Notes under the pieces: generated by a model
The model's input: only the letters and a program-made list of their open reading frames with translations
The model's database searches: none
Told to the model about the DNA's origin: nothing
Source of the DNA: Gordonia asplenii
GTDB lineage: Bacteria; Actinomycetota; Actinomycetes; Mycobacteriales; Mycobacteriaceae
DNA: 64,000 nt
Reading direction: 5' to 3'
NCBI RefSeq assembly: GCF_012933505.1
Contig: NZ_JABBNB010000001.1
Span: 310,001 to 374,000, forward strand
Program-made: the position numbers and the translations under genes
Shown here: positions 56,861 to 64,000 of the stretch, piece by piece
How positions within the stretch are numbered: the stretch's first letter is position 1
Layout of the letters: each line of letters begins with the position of its first letter

Positions 56861-57331
56861 ATGACCGCAGCAGTCGCTCCCCGCGTCGAGGTCACCGCTC
56901 CCGTCCGTCCGGCGCCTCGACGCACGCCGGGCGAGGCGGCGCGCCCGGTCGACCGTCGGGTGATCGTCGTCCGACCGGCCGGAACGCGATGCGCCGGCAC
57001 GCAGACGGTGCGCGTGCGGGTGACTCCCAAGGCGCAGACCGCGGTGTATCGCCGGCGTCGTGGCGTCGCGGGTGTCCTGGTCGGTGCGGCGCTGGGCGGC
57101 TTCGTCTGGTTCTTCGCGATCGTCGGCAACGATTACGCGGCGGCCACCGCGCCGGAGCCGACGTCGACCGCGGTCGTCCACGTGCGCGCAGGCGAGTCGC
57201 TGAACTCGGTGGCCGTCCGGGTGGCCCCGCAGATTCCCGCGCAGGCGGTCATCGCCGAAATCGTCGAGCTCAACCACCTGCACGCGTCCGCGCTGCGGGT
57301 CGGGCAGGCGCTCGTGACCCCGGTGTACTGA
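56861..57331 (+). CDS. LysM-domain membrane protein, SOS-controlled (Rv2719c/ChiZ/DivS-like)
   Basis: A 156-residue protein, ATG 56861 after AGGAGG. A basic cytoplasmic part of about 65 residues is followed by one membrane segment ([18 protein letters not shown]) and a C-terminal LysM domain: [20 protein letters not shown]...[20 protein letters not shown]. The gene between lexA and nrdR with SOS boxes corresponds to Rv2719c/DivS-type cell-division inhibitors that act at the septum during DNA damage. The N-terminal part shows little sequence conservation by eye. Confidence 0.85.
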   Translation: MTAAVAPRVEVTAPVRPAPRRTPGEAARPVDRRVIVVRPAGTRCAGTQTVRVRVTPKAQTAVYRRRRGVAGVLVGAALGGFVWFFAIVGNDYAAATAPEPTSTAVVHVRAGESLNSVAVRVAPQIPAQAVIAEIVELNHLHASALRVGQALVTPVY

Positions 57332-57411
57332 GCGATGCGCACCGTTGCCCGAGCGGGACAAAGGCGCCGCTCTTGAGGTCCATCCGATGCTCGGCAGTTA
57401 CTCTTTTAGGT

Positions 57412-57894
57412 ATGCGCTGCCCCTTCTGCAAACACGACGACACGAAGGTCGTCGATTCCAGGGTCGCCGACGAGGGGCAGGCGATCCGACGCCGGCGTTC
57501 GTGCGCCGCCTGCGGTCGCCGTTTCTCCACGGTGGAGAGTGCCGTGCTGGCGGTGGTCAAACGCAACGGCGTGACCGAGCCGTTCAGTCGTGAGAAGGTC
57601 ATGCGCGGCGTCCGGCGTGCGTGTCAAGGGCGCGACGTCGCCGAAGACGATCTGGCGTTGCTCGCTCAGCAGGTCGAGGAGGCGGTGCGGGCCACCGGAA
57701 CCGCCGAAGTTCCCAGCAACGAAGTGGGATTGGCGATCCTCGGGCCGCTACGCACGCTCGACGAGGTGGCCTATCTCAGGTTCGCGTCGGTGTACCGCTC
57801 CTTCGAGTCGCTCGCCGACTTCCAGCGTGAGATCGACGACCTGCGCCAGCACGTCGGACAGCAGCCGGAGACGGCCGACGCGCCGGTCACCTGA
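57412..57894 (+). CDS. nrdR: transcriptional repressor NrdR
   Basis: A 160-residue repressor of ribonucleotide reductase genes. The zinc ribbon is CPFCKHDD...CAACGRRF, and the ATP-cone follows ([34 protein letters not shown]..). It senses the dATP/ATP ratio. ATG 57412. Its last eight bases overlap hrpA on the other strand. No NrdR box is obvious in this window. Confidence 0.97.
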   Translation: MRCPFCKHDDTKVVDSRVADEGQAIRRRRSCAACGRRFSTVESAVLAVVKRNGVTEPFSREKVMRGVRRACQGRDVAEDDLALLAQQVEEAVRATGTAEVPSNEVGLAILGPLRTLDEVAYLRFASVYRSFESLADFQREIDDLRQHVGQQPETADAPVT

Positions 57895-60800
57895 ACTCGT
57901 CGAACGAGCGCCGAATCCGCTTCTCCGACACCGGGAAAGCGGTACCCAACCGCTGCGCGAAGATGCCGACCCGCAATTCCTCGACGAGCCACGTGGCCAT
58001 GTCGTTGAACGAATCCCGACGCCCCGCGGGTAGTTGCGCGAGCCGCTGGTTCCACGCCTCGACGACGCGGTCGATCACACCGAGCCCCGCGGCGTCGCGG
58101 TCCGGTGCGAGTGCCACCTGCTCCAGACGCGTGCGCGCGGCCTGTAGATACCGCGGAATCGATTGCAGGTGAACAAGACTCGTCGAGCCGACGAAACCCG
58201 CGTAGATCAGGTTGTGCAATTGCTCGGCGACGTCGTCGGCCGCGGCCGATCCGGAGTTCTCGTCGATCTCGCGCCGTAGCGGAGCGACCTCCCGCAACGC
58301 GTCGACCGCGGCGTCGAACACCTCCACCGACTTCTCGGCGACCGGCGCCGAGACGGAGACGCGCAGGGCGTCGAATTGTTCGGGCGAGCGCACCGCGCCG
58401 GTCATCGACGCGGTGACGCACTCGCCGACGGCCCGCACCGTGCAGTCGGCGAGCAGTGCTTCGCTTGTCGGATAAGGGCTTTGGCTCAGCGCCAGCGTGC
58501 CCGCGGGATCAAGGGTCCGGGTGATCCGGACGGGAAGGTTGGGCAGCGCGGCGGCGAGCAGTGCGCAGACGGCGGTATGCCGCATCCGATTCGCCTGGGC
58601 AGGGTTGGCGGCAAGCGCGCGGGTGACCCCGCCATCCACGACCCGAAGGGTCGGATAGCGGGTAACCTGCTGTCCGGCAACGGTTTCCGTCTTCTCCGCC
58701 GGCAAAGTCCCGAAGGTGTCCGCCGTCCATTCCCGCGCGACGGCGGCCTTGCCCGCACCGCCCCCGGACGCGGCGCGCCCACCACGCGCTTGCAGCGCGG
58801 TCAGCGACTTGCCCGACGCGACCGTGGCACCGGCGGCGTCGATGACGCGGAAGTTCATCCGCAGATGCGCGGGCACGGCGTCGACATCGAAATCGCTTGG
58901 TGCGATGGTCAATCCGGTCAGCGCGGAGAGTTCCCGGGCGAGGCCCCGGGTGAGCGGTTCGGATCGCGGTTTCAGACGTGCGAGGGCGGCGTCGGCGAAG
59001 CGCGACGCCGGTGCCATCGACTTGCGCAGTGCTTTCGGCAGCGATTTGACGAGTTCGGTGGCCAGCTCGGCGCGCATGCCCGGCACCGACCAGTCGAAGC
59101 CGGCCGGGCGGACGTGGCTGAGCAGCGGGGCCGGAATCACCACGCTCACACCGTCGTCGGGGTCGCCGGGTGCGAACTTGTACGCGAGATCCAGCTTGAG
59201 GGTGCCCTGCGCCCACGCGCCGGGGAAGTCCGTCGCCGAGACGGGCGCGTCGTCGTGCCCGACGACGTCGGACTCGGTGAGGTCGAGCATGTCCGGATCG
59301 GCCCGCCGCGCCGTGCGCCACCAGGTGTCGAAGTGCCGAGCGGAGACCACCTCGGCGGGAATCCGCTTGTCGTAGAACTCGAACAGCTGATCATCGGTGA
59401 TCGTCAGGTCGGCGCGCCGGGCCCGATGTTCGATGTCGGCGGCGTCGTCGAGCAGGGCCCGATTGTGGGTGAAGAACTTGTGCTCGGTGCGCCAGTCTCC
59501 CTCGACCAGTGCATGCCGGATGAACATCTCCCGACACAACTCGGGGTCGATCGCGGTGTAGGTGACCCGCCGCGACGCGACGAGGGGCACCCCGTAGAGC
59601 GTTACGCGTTCGTGGGCCATCGTCGAGCCCCGTTTCGACGACCAATGCGGCTCGCTGTACACGCGTTTGACGAGGTCGCCGGCGAGTCTCTCCGCCCACA
59701 GTGGGTCGACACGGGCGACCGTGTGCGCGAACAGCCGCGACGTCTCCAGCATTTCGGCGGCCATCAGGAACGGCGGCGACTTCTTCGACTGCGCCGAGCC
59801 CGGAAAGATCATCAGCGTCGTATTGCGCGCACCGGTGTACTCGCGGGAATCACCGTTGCGCGCAGCGATGTTCGACAACAGTCCGGACAGGATCGAGCGG
59901 TGGATCGCATCGTCGTCACGCCGAGTGGTCTGCGTCGACCACTTGAGGTCGGCGACGAGGGACGTGAGCTGCCGATGCAGGTCGCGCCATTCCCGAATGC
60001 GGACCCAGTGCAGGAACTCCCGCTCACAGGTGCGCCGGAACTTGCTGCCCGACAACGTCGTTCGCTGCTCTTCGAGGTAGTCCCACAGTTGGAGATAGGA
60101 CAGGAAGTCGGAGCCGGGGACGTCGAATCGTTTGTGTGACTCGTCGGCGGCCTGCCGATGCTCGGCGGGCCGTTCGCGGACGTCGGGCAACGAGAGGGCC
60201 GCGGCGATGATGAGGACGTGGTCGAGGCAGCCGAGATGATGGGCTTCGACCAGCATCCGGCCCAGCCGCGGATCCACCGGGAGGGTCGCCAATTCGCGGC
60301 CCACTCGCGTCAATCGCGGTGTGCCACCGCCTTTCCCGTCCTTCGGGGTCGGCTCGAGCGCGCCCAGTTCGTGCAGGACGGCGATACCGTCGCGGATGGC
60401 GCGCTCGCCGGGGGCCTGCACGAACGGGAAGGCAGCGATGTCGCCGAGGCGCAGCGACAGCATGGACAGGATGACGCCGGCGAGGTTGGTGCGCAGGATC
60501 TCCGGGTCGGTGAACTCGGGGCGCGCGTCGAAGTCCTCTTCGCTGTAGAGGCGAATGCACACGCCCGGTGCCACCCGTCCGCAGCGGCCCGCGCGCTGTC
60601 GGGCGCCGGCCTGCGAAATCGGTTCGATCGGAAGACGATTGACCTTGGTGCGAGTGGAATACCGTGCGACGCGGGCGGTTCCGGTGTCGATGACATAGCG
60701 GATACCGGGGACGGTCAGCGAGGTCTCGGCGACGTTGGTGGCCAACACGATTCGACGACCGTCCGACGGTGTGAACACCCGGCGCTGCTCGGCGTTGGAC

Positions 60801-61927
60801 AGCCGCGCGAACAGCGGAACGATCTGGGCACCCTTGTTGGCCCGATGCCTGAGAGCGTCAGCGGTATCACGGATGTCCCGCTCGGTGGGCAGGAAGATCA
60901 GGATGTCACCACCGCCGGTGCCATTCGGCCCGCTCGCTGCGCTCCCGGCGCCGGTACCATTCGGCCCGCTCCCGGACCACAATTCGCCGACCGCCGCGTC
61001 GATCGCCCCGATCTGGTCGAGGTCGGCGTGGTCGTTGTCGGTGTCGATCTCGTTGGCGTCGCCCGCGGCTCCCCAGGGGCGATAGCGCATCTCGACGGGG
61101 TAGGCGCGCCCGGACACTTCGAGGATAGGGACGTCGGGGTCGGCCTCGTCGGCGAAATGGCGAGCGAAACGGTCGGGTTCGATCGTGGCGGAGGTGATGA
61201 TCACCTTCAGATCCCGGCGTCGGGGGAGCAGTTGTTTGAGAAAGCCCAGAATGAAGTCGATGTTGAGGCTGCGTTCGTGGGCCTCGTCGATGATCAGGGT
61301 GTCGTAGGCGCGCAGCATCGGGTCGGTGGCGATCTCGCGCAGCAGAATTCCGTCGGTCATCACTTTGACGAGCGTGTCGGCGCCGGTCTTGTCGGCGAAA
61401 CGCACCGAGTAGCCGACGGCGTCGCCGAGCTCGGTCGAGGTCTCGTCGGCGATGCGGGCGGCGACCGAGCTCGCGGCGATGCGCCGCGGCTGGGTGTGCC
61501 CGATCGCACCGCGGACGCCGCGGCCGAGTTCCAGACAGATCTTCGGTAGTTGCGTCGTCTTACCCGAGCCGGTCTCACCGGCGACCACGACGACCTGATG
61601 CTCGGCGATCGCCGCCGCGATCTTCTCGCGGGCGGCGCTGACCGGCAGGTCGTCGGGGTAGGTCAGCACGGGCACCGCGGCGGCGCGCCGAAGGGCCCGA
61701 GTGCGTGCTTTCGCGAGGTCGGCGGTCAGCGATTCCCAGGTCGGCGGCTTGGCGCTGCGACCGCGACCGCGACGACCGGTTCCGCGTCCGCGGCCGGTGA
61801 AGAGATCCAGCCGACCGTGCAGGCGGTGTGCGTCGATCAGGGTGAGCTCGTTGAGCGCCTGCCGGTAAGCGGCGATTTCCGCGGGGGCGATCGGTACGGC
61901 GGCGGCTTCGGTTTCCGATGATGGCAT
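57887..61927 (-). CDS. hrpA: ATP-dependent RNA helicase HrpA
   Basis: A 1346-residue DEAH helicase; I chose ATG 61927 ([11 protein letters not shown]). Walker A is [16 protein letters not shown], the DEAH box [14 protein letters not shown], then [13 protein letters not shown], a GQ-type [14 protein letters not shown] region and [13 protein letters not shown]3418 C-terminal domain covers about the last 600 residues. The inserted loop with SGSGPNGTG...[10 protein letters not shown] near residue 320 is encoded by a 36-bp duplication. It is expected to act on mRNA or ribosomes. Confidence 0.94.
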   Translation of the reverse strand: MPSSETEAAAVPIAPAEIAAYRQALNELTLIDAHRLHGRLDLFTGRGRGTGRRGRGRSAKPPTWESLTADLAKARTRALRRAAAVPVLTYPDDLPVSAAREKIAAAIAEHQVVVVAGETGSGKTTQLPKICLELGRGVRGAIGHTQPRRIAASSVAARIADETSTELGDAVGYSVRFADKTGADTLVKVMTDGILLREIATDPMLRAYDTLIIDEAHERSLNIDFILGFLKQLLPRRRDLKVIITSATIEPDRFARHFADEADPDVPILEVSGRAYPVEMRYRPWGAAGDANEIDTDNDHADLDQIGAIDAAVGELWSGSGPNGTGAGSAASGPNGTGGGDILIFLPTERDIRDTADALRHRANKGAQIVPLFARLSNAEQRRVFTPSDGRRIVLATNVAETSLTVPGIRYVIDTGTARVARYSTRTKVNRLPIEPISQAGARQRAGRCGRVAPGVCIRLYSEEDFDARPEFTDPEILRTNLAGVILSMLSLRLGDIAAFPFVQAPGERAIRDGIAVLHELGALEPTPKDGKGGGTPRLTRVGRELATLPVDPRLGRMLVEAHHLGCLDHVLIIAAALSLPDVRERPAEHRQAADESHKRFDVPGSDFLSYLQLWDYLEEQRTTLSGSKFRRTCEREFLHWVRIREWRDLHRQLTSLVADLKWSTQTTRRDDDAIHRSILSGLLSNIAARNGDSREYTGARNTTLMIFPGSAQSKKSPPFLMAAEMLETSRLFAHTVARVDPLWAERLAGDLVKRVYSEPHWSSKRGSTMAHERVTLYGVPLVASRRVTYTAIDPELCREMFIRHALVEGDWRTEHKFFTHNRALLDDAADIEHRARRADLTITDDQLFEFYDKRIPAEVVSARHFDTWWRTARRADPDMLDLTESDVVGHDDAPVSATDFPGAWAQGTLKLDLAYKFAPGDPDDGVSVVIPAPLLSHVRPAGFDWSVPGMRAELATELVKSLPKALRKSMAPASRFADAALARLKPRSEPLTRGLARELSALTGLTIAPSDFDVDAVPAHLRMNFRVIDAAGATVASGKSLTALQARGGRAASGGGAGKAAVAREWTADTFGTLPAEKTETVAGQQVTRYPTLRVVDGGVTRALAANPAQANRMRHTAVCALLAAALPNLPVRITRTLDPAGTLALSQSPYPTSEALLADCTVRAVGECVTASMTGAVRSPEQFDALRVSVSAPVAEKSVEVFDAAVDALREVAPLRREIDENSGSAAADDVAEQLHNLIYAGFVGSTSLVHLQSIPRYLQAARTRLEQVALAPDRDAAGLGVIDRVVEAWNQRLAQLPAGRRDSFNDMATWLVEELRVGIFAQRLGTAFPVSEKRIRRSFDEFR
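60918..60972. repeat. in-frame 36-bp direct repeat in hrpA
   Basis: GGT[GA]CCATTCGGCCCGCTC occurs at 60918-60936 and 60954-60972. The spacing of 36 bases keeps the reading frame, and it encodes two GPNGT units. A sequence resembling the intervening block is also found in lexA (56598-56623). Confidence 0.6.
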
Positions 61928-62000
61928 GTCACCGCTCAGTTTACCCGGGCGGTCGAGGAGATTTCGGGGGCAGCCGGTGGCCGTTGGGACTGGTGAAGGC

Positions 62001-63242
62001 ATGATGGTGGCCATGACTAATGCGTTGTGGCACGGTTTTGCTGACATGGGGGCGGTCAACGCGGCCGGTCCGTTTGTGATCGCCCGGGGCGACGGCGCCC
62101 ACGTGTTCGACACCGACGGCAACCAGTACCTCGACGCGACGGCGGGCCTGTGGTTCACCAACATCGGGCACGGCCGTGCCGAGGTCGCCGACGCCGTCGC
62201 CGCTCAGCTCGGCAAATTGGCTCACTACTCGGGCTTCGGCGACTTGACCGCCGACGTCACCGTCGACTTGGCCAACCGACTGTCGGAGATCGCGCCGGTC
62301 GCCGGCAGCAAGCTGTTCTTCACCTCCGGCGGCAGCGACTCGGTGGAAACCGCGGCGAAACTGGCCCGGCGCTACTGGCGGGAAGTCGGCAAGCCGGAGA
62401 AGACCTTCCTGGTCGGCCGGTCGAAGGCCTACCACGGCATGCACATCGGAGGGACGTCCCTGGCCGGCATCCCGGCCAACCACGACGGCTACGGCGAATT
62501 CCTGCCCGACACCCAGACCGTCGACTGGGATGACGCCAAGAGCCTGCTCGGTCTGATCGAGCGTGTGGGCGCCGAGCGCATCGCCGCATTCTTCTGCGAG
62601 CCGATCATCGGCGCGGGCGGCGTGTACCTCCCGCCGGAGGGCTACCTCGAAGAGGTGCGCGCGATCTGCCGCGACAACGACGTACTGTTCGTCGCCGACG
62701 AAGTGGTCACCGGTTTCGGCCGCATCGGCGGCGAATCATGGTTCGCCAGTTCACGTTTCGGGCTCGAACCGGACATGGTCACCACTGCCAAGGGCCTGAC
62801 GTCGGGCTACGTGCCGATGGGTGCGGTGTTCATCGCGCCGCGCATCGCCGAGCCGTTCCACGGCGGCGGTGTCTGGTTCCGGCACGGCTACACCTACGGC
62901 GGCCACGCCGGAGCGGCCGCCGCGGCGATGGCCAACCTCGACATCATCGAGCGCGAGGGACTGCTGGGCGAGGCATCGCGCCTCGAAGGCGACCTGGCGT
63001 CGGCGTTCGCGCCGCTCGCCGACCTCGACGTGGTCAGCGAGGTGCGCGTGGGCCTCGGCGCGGTCGCCGCCGTGCAGCTCGCCGATCCGGCGACCGCACC
63101 CGCCGCGGTGCTCAAACTACGTGCCAACGGCGTCGTGACCCGCGCCGCCGGCCAGGGTGCCCTGCAGGTGTCGCCGACCTTCGTGATGACCACCGAGCAG
63201 GTCGGCGAACTGGCCCAGCGCTTCGCCGACGCGCTGGGCTGA
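62001..63242 (+). CDS. class III PLP aminotransferase
   Basis: A 413-residue omega-aminotransferase (ATG 62001; 62004 or 62013 also possible). DATAGLWFTNIGHGRAEVADAV, FTSGGSDSVETAAKLARRYW, KAYHGMHIGGTSL, ADEVVTGFGRIG and the PLP lysine in VTTAKGLTSGYVPMGA identify the family. Substrate could be beta-alanine, GABA, putrescine or another omega-amine; nearby genes give no hint. Divergent from hrpA. Confidence 0.9.
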   Translation: MMVAMTNALWHGFADMGAVNAAGPFVIARGDGAHVFDTDGNQYLDATAGLWFTNIGHGRAEVADAVAAQLGKLAHYSGFGDLTADVTVDLANRLSEIAPVAGSKLFFTSGGSDSVETAAKLARRYWREVGKPEKTFLVGRSKAYHGMHIGGTSLAGIPANHDGYGEFLPDTQTVDWDDAKSLLGLIERVGAERIAAFFCEPIIGAGGVYLPPEGYLEEVRAICRDNDVLFVADEVVTGFGRIGGESWFASSRFGLEPDMVTTAKGLTSGYVPMGAVFIAPRIAEPFHGGGVWFRHGYTYGGHAGAAAAAMANLDIIEREGLLGEASRLEGDLASAFAPLADLDVVSEVRVGLGAVAAVQLADPATAPAAVLKLRANGVVTRAAGQGALQVSPTFVMTTEQVGELAQRFADALG

Positions 63243-63255
63243 GCGGCCGGCGCGA

Positions 63256-63693
63256 CTACGAGTTCGGGGTCAGCAGGAAGATCGGGATGACCCGACTCGT
63301 CCGGGTCTGATACTCGGCGTAGTTCGGGAAAGCGTCGACCGCGCGGTCCCACCACGTCGAGCGTTCCGCGCCCGACAGTTCCCGCGCGGTATAGCTGTGG
63401 ACTCGTTCGCCGTCGCGCAGATCCACCTCGGGATGGGCGACGACGTTGTGGTACCACTGCGGATTGTTGGGCGCGCCGCCGAGCGATGCGACGGCGAGGT
63501 ACTCGCCGTCGTGTTCGACGCGGATCAGCGGCGTCTTGCGCAGCTTGCCGGACTTGGCCCCGAGGGTGGTCAAGACGACGACGTCGATGCCGTTCATCGA
63601 CGTGCCTTCGGTCCCGCCGGACTCCTCGATGGTCTCCGCCTGTTTGCGTGCCCAGTCCGATGTGCTCGGTGCGTATTCTCCGTGAAGTGCCAT
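63256..63693 (-). CDS. deazaflavin (F420)-dependent nitroreductase family protein
   Basis: A 145-residue Ddn-type protein from ATG 63693. [57 protein letters not shown] carries the GxKSG...R-x-PL and NPxWYHN patterns of F420-binding split barrels. Such proteins reduce quinones or nitroaromatics. It lies just downstream of a helicase gene, on the same strand. Confidence 0.88.
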   Translation of the reverse strand: MALHGEYAPSTSDWARKQAETIEESGGTEGTSMNGIDVVVLTTLGAKSGKLRKTPLIRVEHDGEYLAVASLGGAPNNPQWYHNVVAHPEVDLRDGERVHSYTARELSGAERSTWWDRAVDAFPNYAEYQTRTSRVIPIFLLTPNS

Positions 63694-63722
63694 ACGGTCC
63701 GAAACGTTCGGCGCGGGTCGAC

Positions 63723-64000
63723 TTATTCCGCGGACTCGCCTGCCGCGGTCAGTTCTTCCCACTCGTCGAGCAGCGACGAGTCGACCTCGCGGACCATTTC
63801 GCCGAGTCGCTCCGTCAGCGCAACGACGTCGTCGGTGGCGACGCTCTGCGGCAACCCGGACCGCAGGACTCGATAGGTGTCGGTGAGGTAGCGCAGCAGC
63901 ACTCCCTCGCTGCGGGCCAGCCCGTATTCGGAGACGAATTCGTTGAAGGTCTTCGAGTGCTCCAGGATCTCCCGGGACACCGACTTCGGCGACGGCGGGA
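63723..64000 (-). CDS. DEAD/DEAH box helicase with DUF3516, C-terminal part
   Basis: The frame is open to the last base of the window, so only the final 92 codons are present. [43 protein letters not shown] and [23 protein letters not shown] match the end of actinobacterial superfamily II helicases carrying DUF3516. The motor domain is outside the window. Confidence 0.8.
   Translation of the reverse strand, partial: PPSPKSVSREILEHSKTFNEFVSEYGLARSEGVLLRYLTDTYRVLRSGLPQSVATDDVVALTERLGEMVREVDSSLLDEWEELTAAGESAE

Noticed and set aside
57332..57411. NrdR box upstream of nrdR
   Set aside because: I could not see a pair of ACACwATATwTTGTGT-like sites; the gap only has a TTTTAGGTATG stretch.

Overview
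The window comes from a high-GC Gram-positive actinobacterium of the Mycobacteriales, most likely a Gordonia or close relative. This rests on recognised gene order: thyA-folA, thyX-dapA-rnj, ftsK-argA-pgsA-clgR-pspA, a glycosyltransferase-DUF3046-recA-recX block, miaB, miaA-dapF-hflX and lexA/LysM/nrdR follow the order of Mycobacterium tuberculosis Rv2764c to Rv2718c. Many genes start with GTG or TTG, and SOS boxes and an ECF-sigma-type promoter are of the mycobacterial type. No tRNA, rRNA, CRISPR array or complete transposase was seen.

Region by region. (1) 1-6860 is the accessory end. A flavodoxin-family gene is split at codon 72 by a 3.48 kb insert (1281-4756). The insert carries a PD-(D/E)XK-like nuclease, a second complete flavodoxin about 90% identical over the shared N-terminal part, an AlbA_2 (Schlafen-type) protein and a protein of an uncharacterised family. 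A small secreted protein and a frameshifted alpha/beta hydrolase follow. (2) 6900-10082: thymidylate synthase, dihydrofolate reductase, a YcaQ/AlkX-type DNA glycosylase and a mycothiol-dependent-isomerase-like protein. (3) 10092-17270: a polyhydroxyalkanoate operon (acyl-CoA ligase, PHA synthase, MaoC hydratase, depolymerase-like hydrolase, acyl-CoA dehydrogenase) next to a PucR-type regulator. Matching operator-like sequences lie on both sides of the regulator. (4) 17294-21327: a fused uracil-DNA glycosylase/DUF488 protein, a PadR regulator with a divergent membrane protein, RarD and a HAD phosphatase. A repeat-rich 0.5 kb gap follows.

(5) 21853-31799: secreted tyrosine phosphatase, ThyX, DapA, RNase J, FtsK, then a TerC transporter behind a manganese (yybP-ykoY) riboswitch, and a YciI protein. 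(6) 32015-38355: ArgA, PgsA, ClgR, PspA, a DUF385-type protein, a glycosyltransferase, RecA and RecX. (7) 38387-41775: gluABCD glutamate ABC transporter. (8) 41936-49731: MiaB, MiaA, DapF, HflX and associated conserved proteins. (9) 49805-55843: complete fructose phosphotransferase system (HPr, EIIABC, 1-phosphofructokinase, DeoR regulator, divergent Enzyme I). (10) 55917-64000: LexA, LysM protein, NrdR, HrpA helicase, a class III aminotransferase, a second deazaflavin-type protein and the C-terminal end of a DUF3516 helicase.

Functional themes are DNA damage response (RecA, RecX, LexA, LysM divisome inhibitor candidate, two glycosylases), envelope stress (ClgR, PspA), thymidylate/folate metabolism with both ThyA and ThyX, tRNA modification, lysine/diaminopimelate synthesis, carbon storage and fructose uptake. 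The most unusual feature is the cassette that interrupts a flavodoxin gene while carrying a replacement copy. Three single-base frameshifts in G or C runs within the first 6 kb may be assembly errors rather than real mutations.
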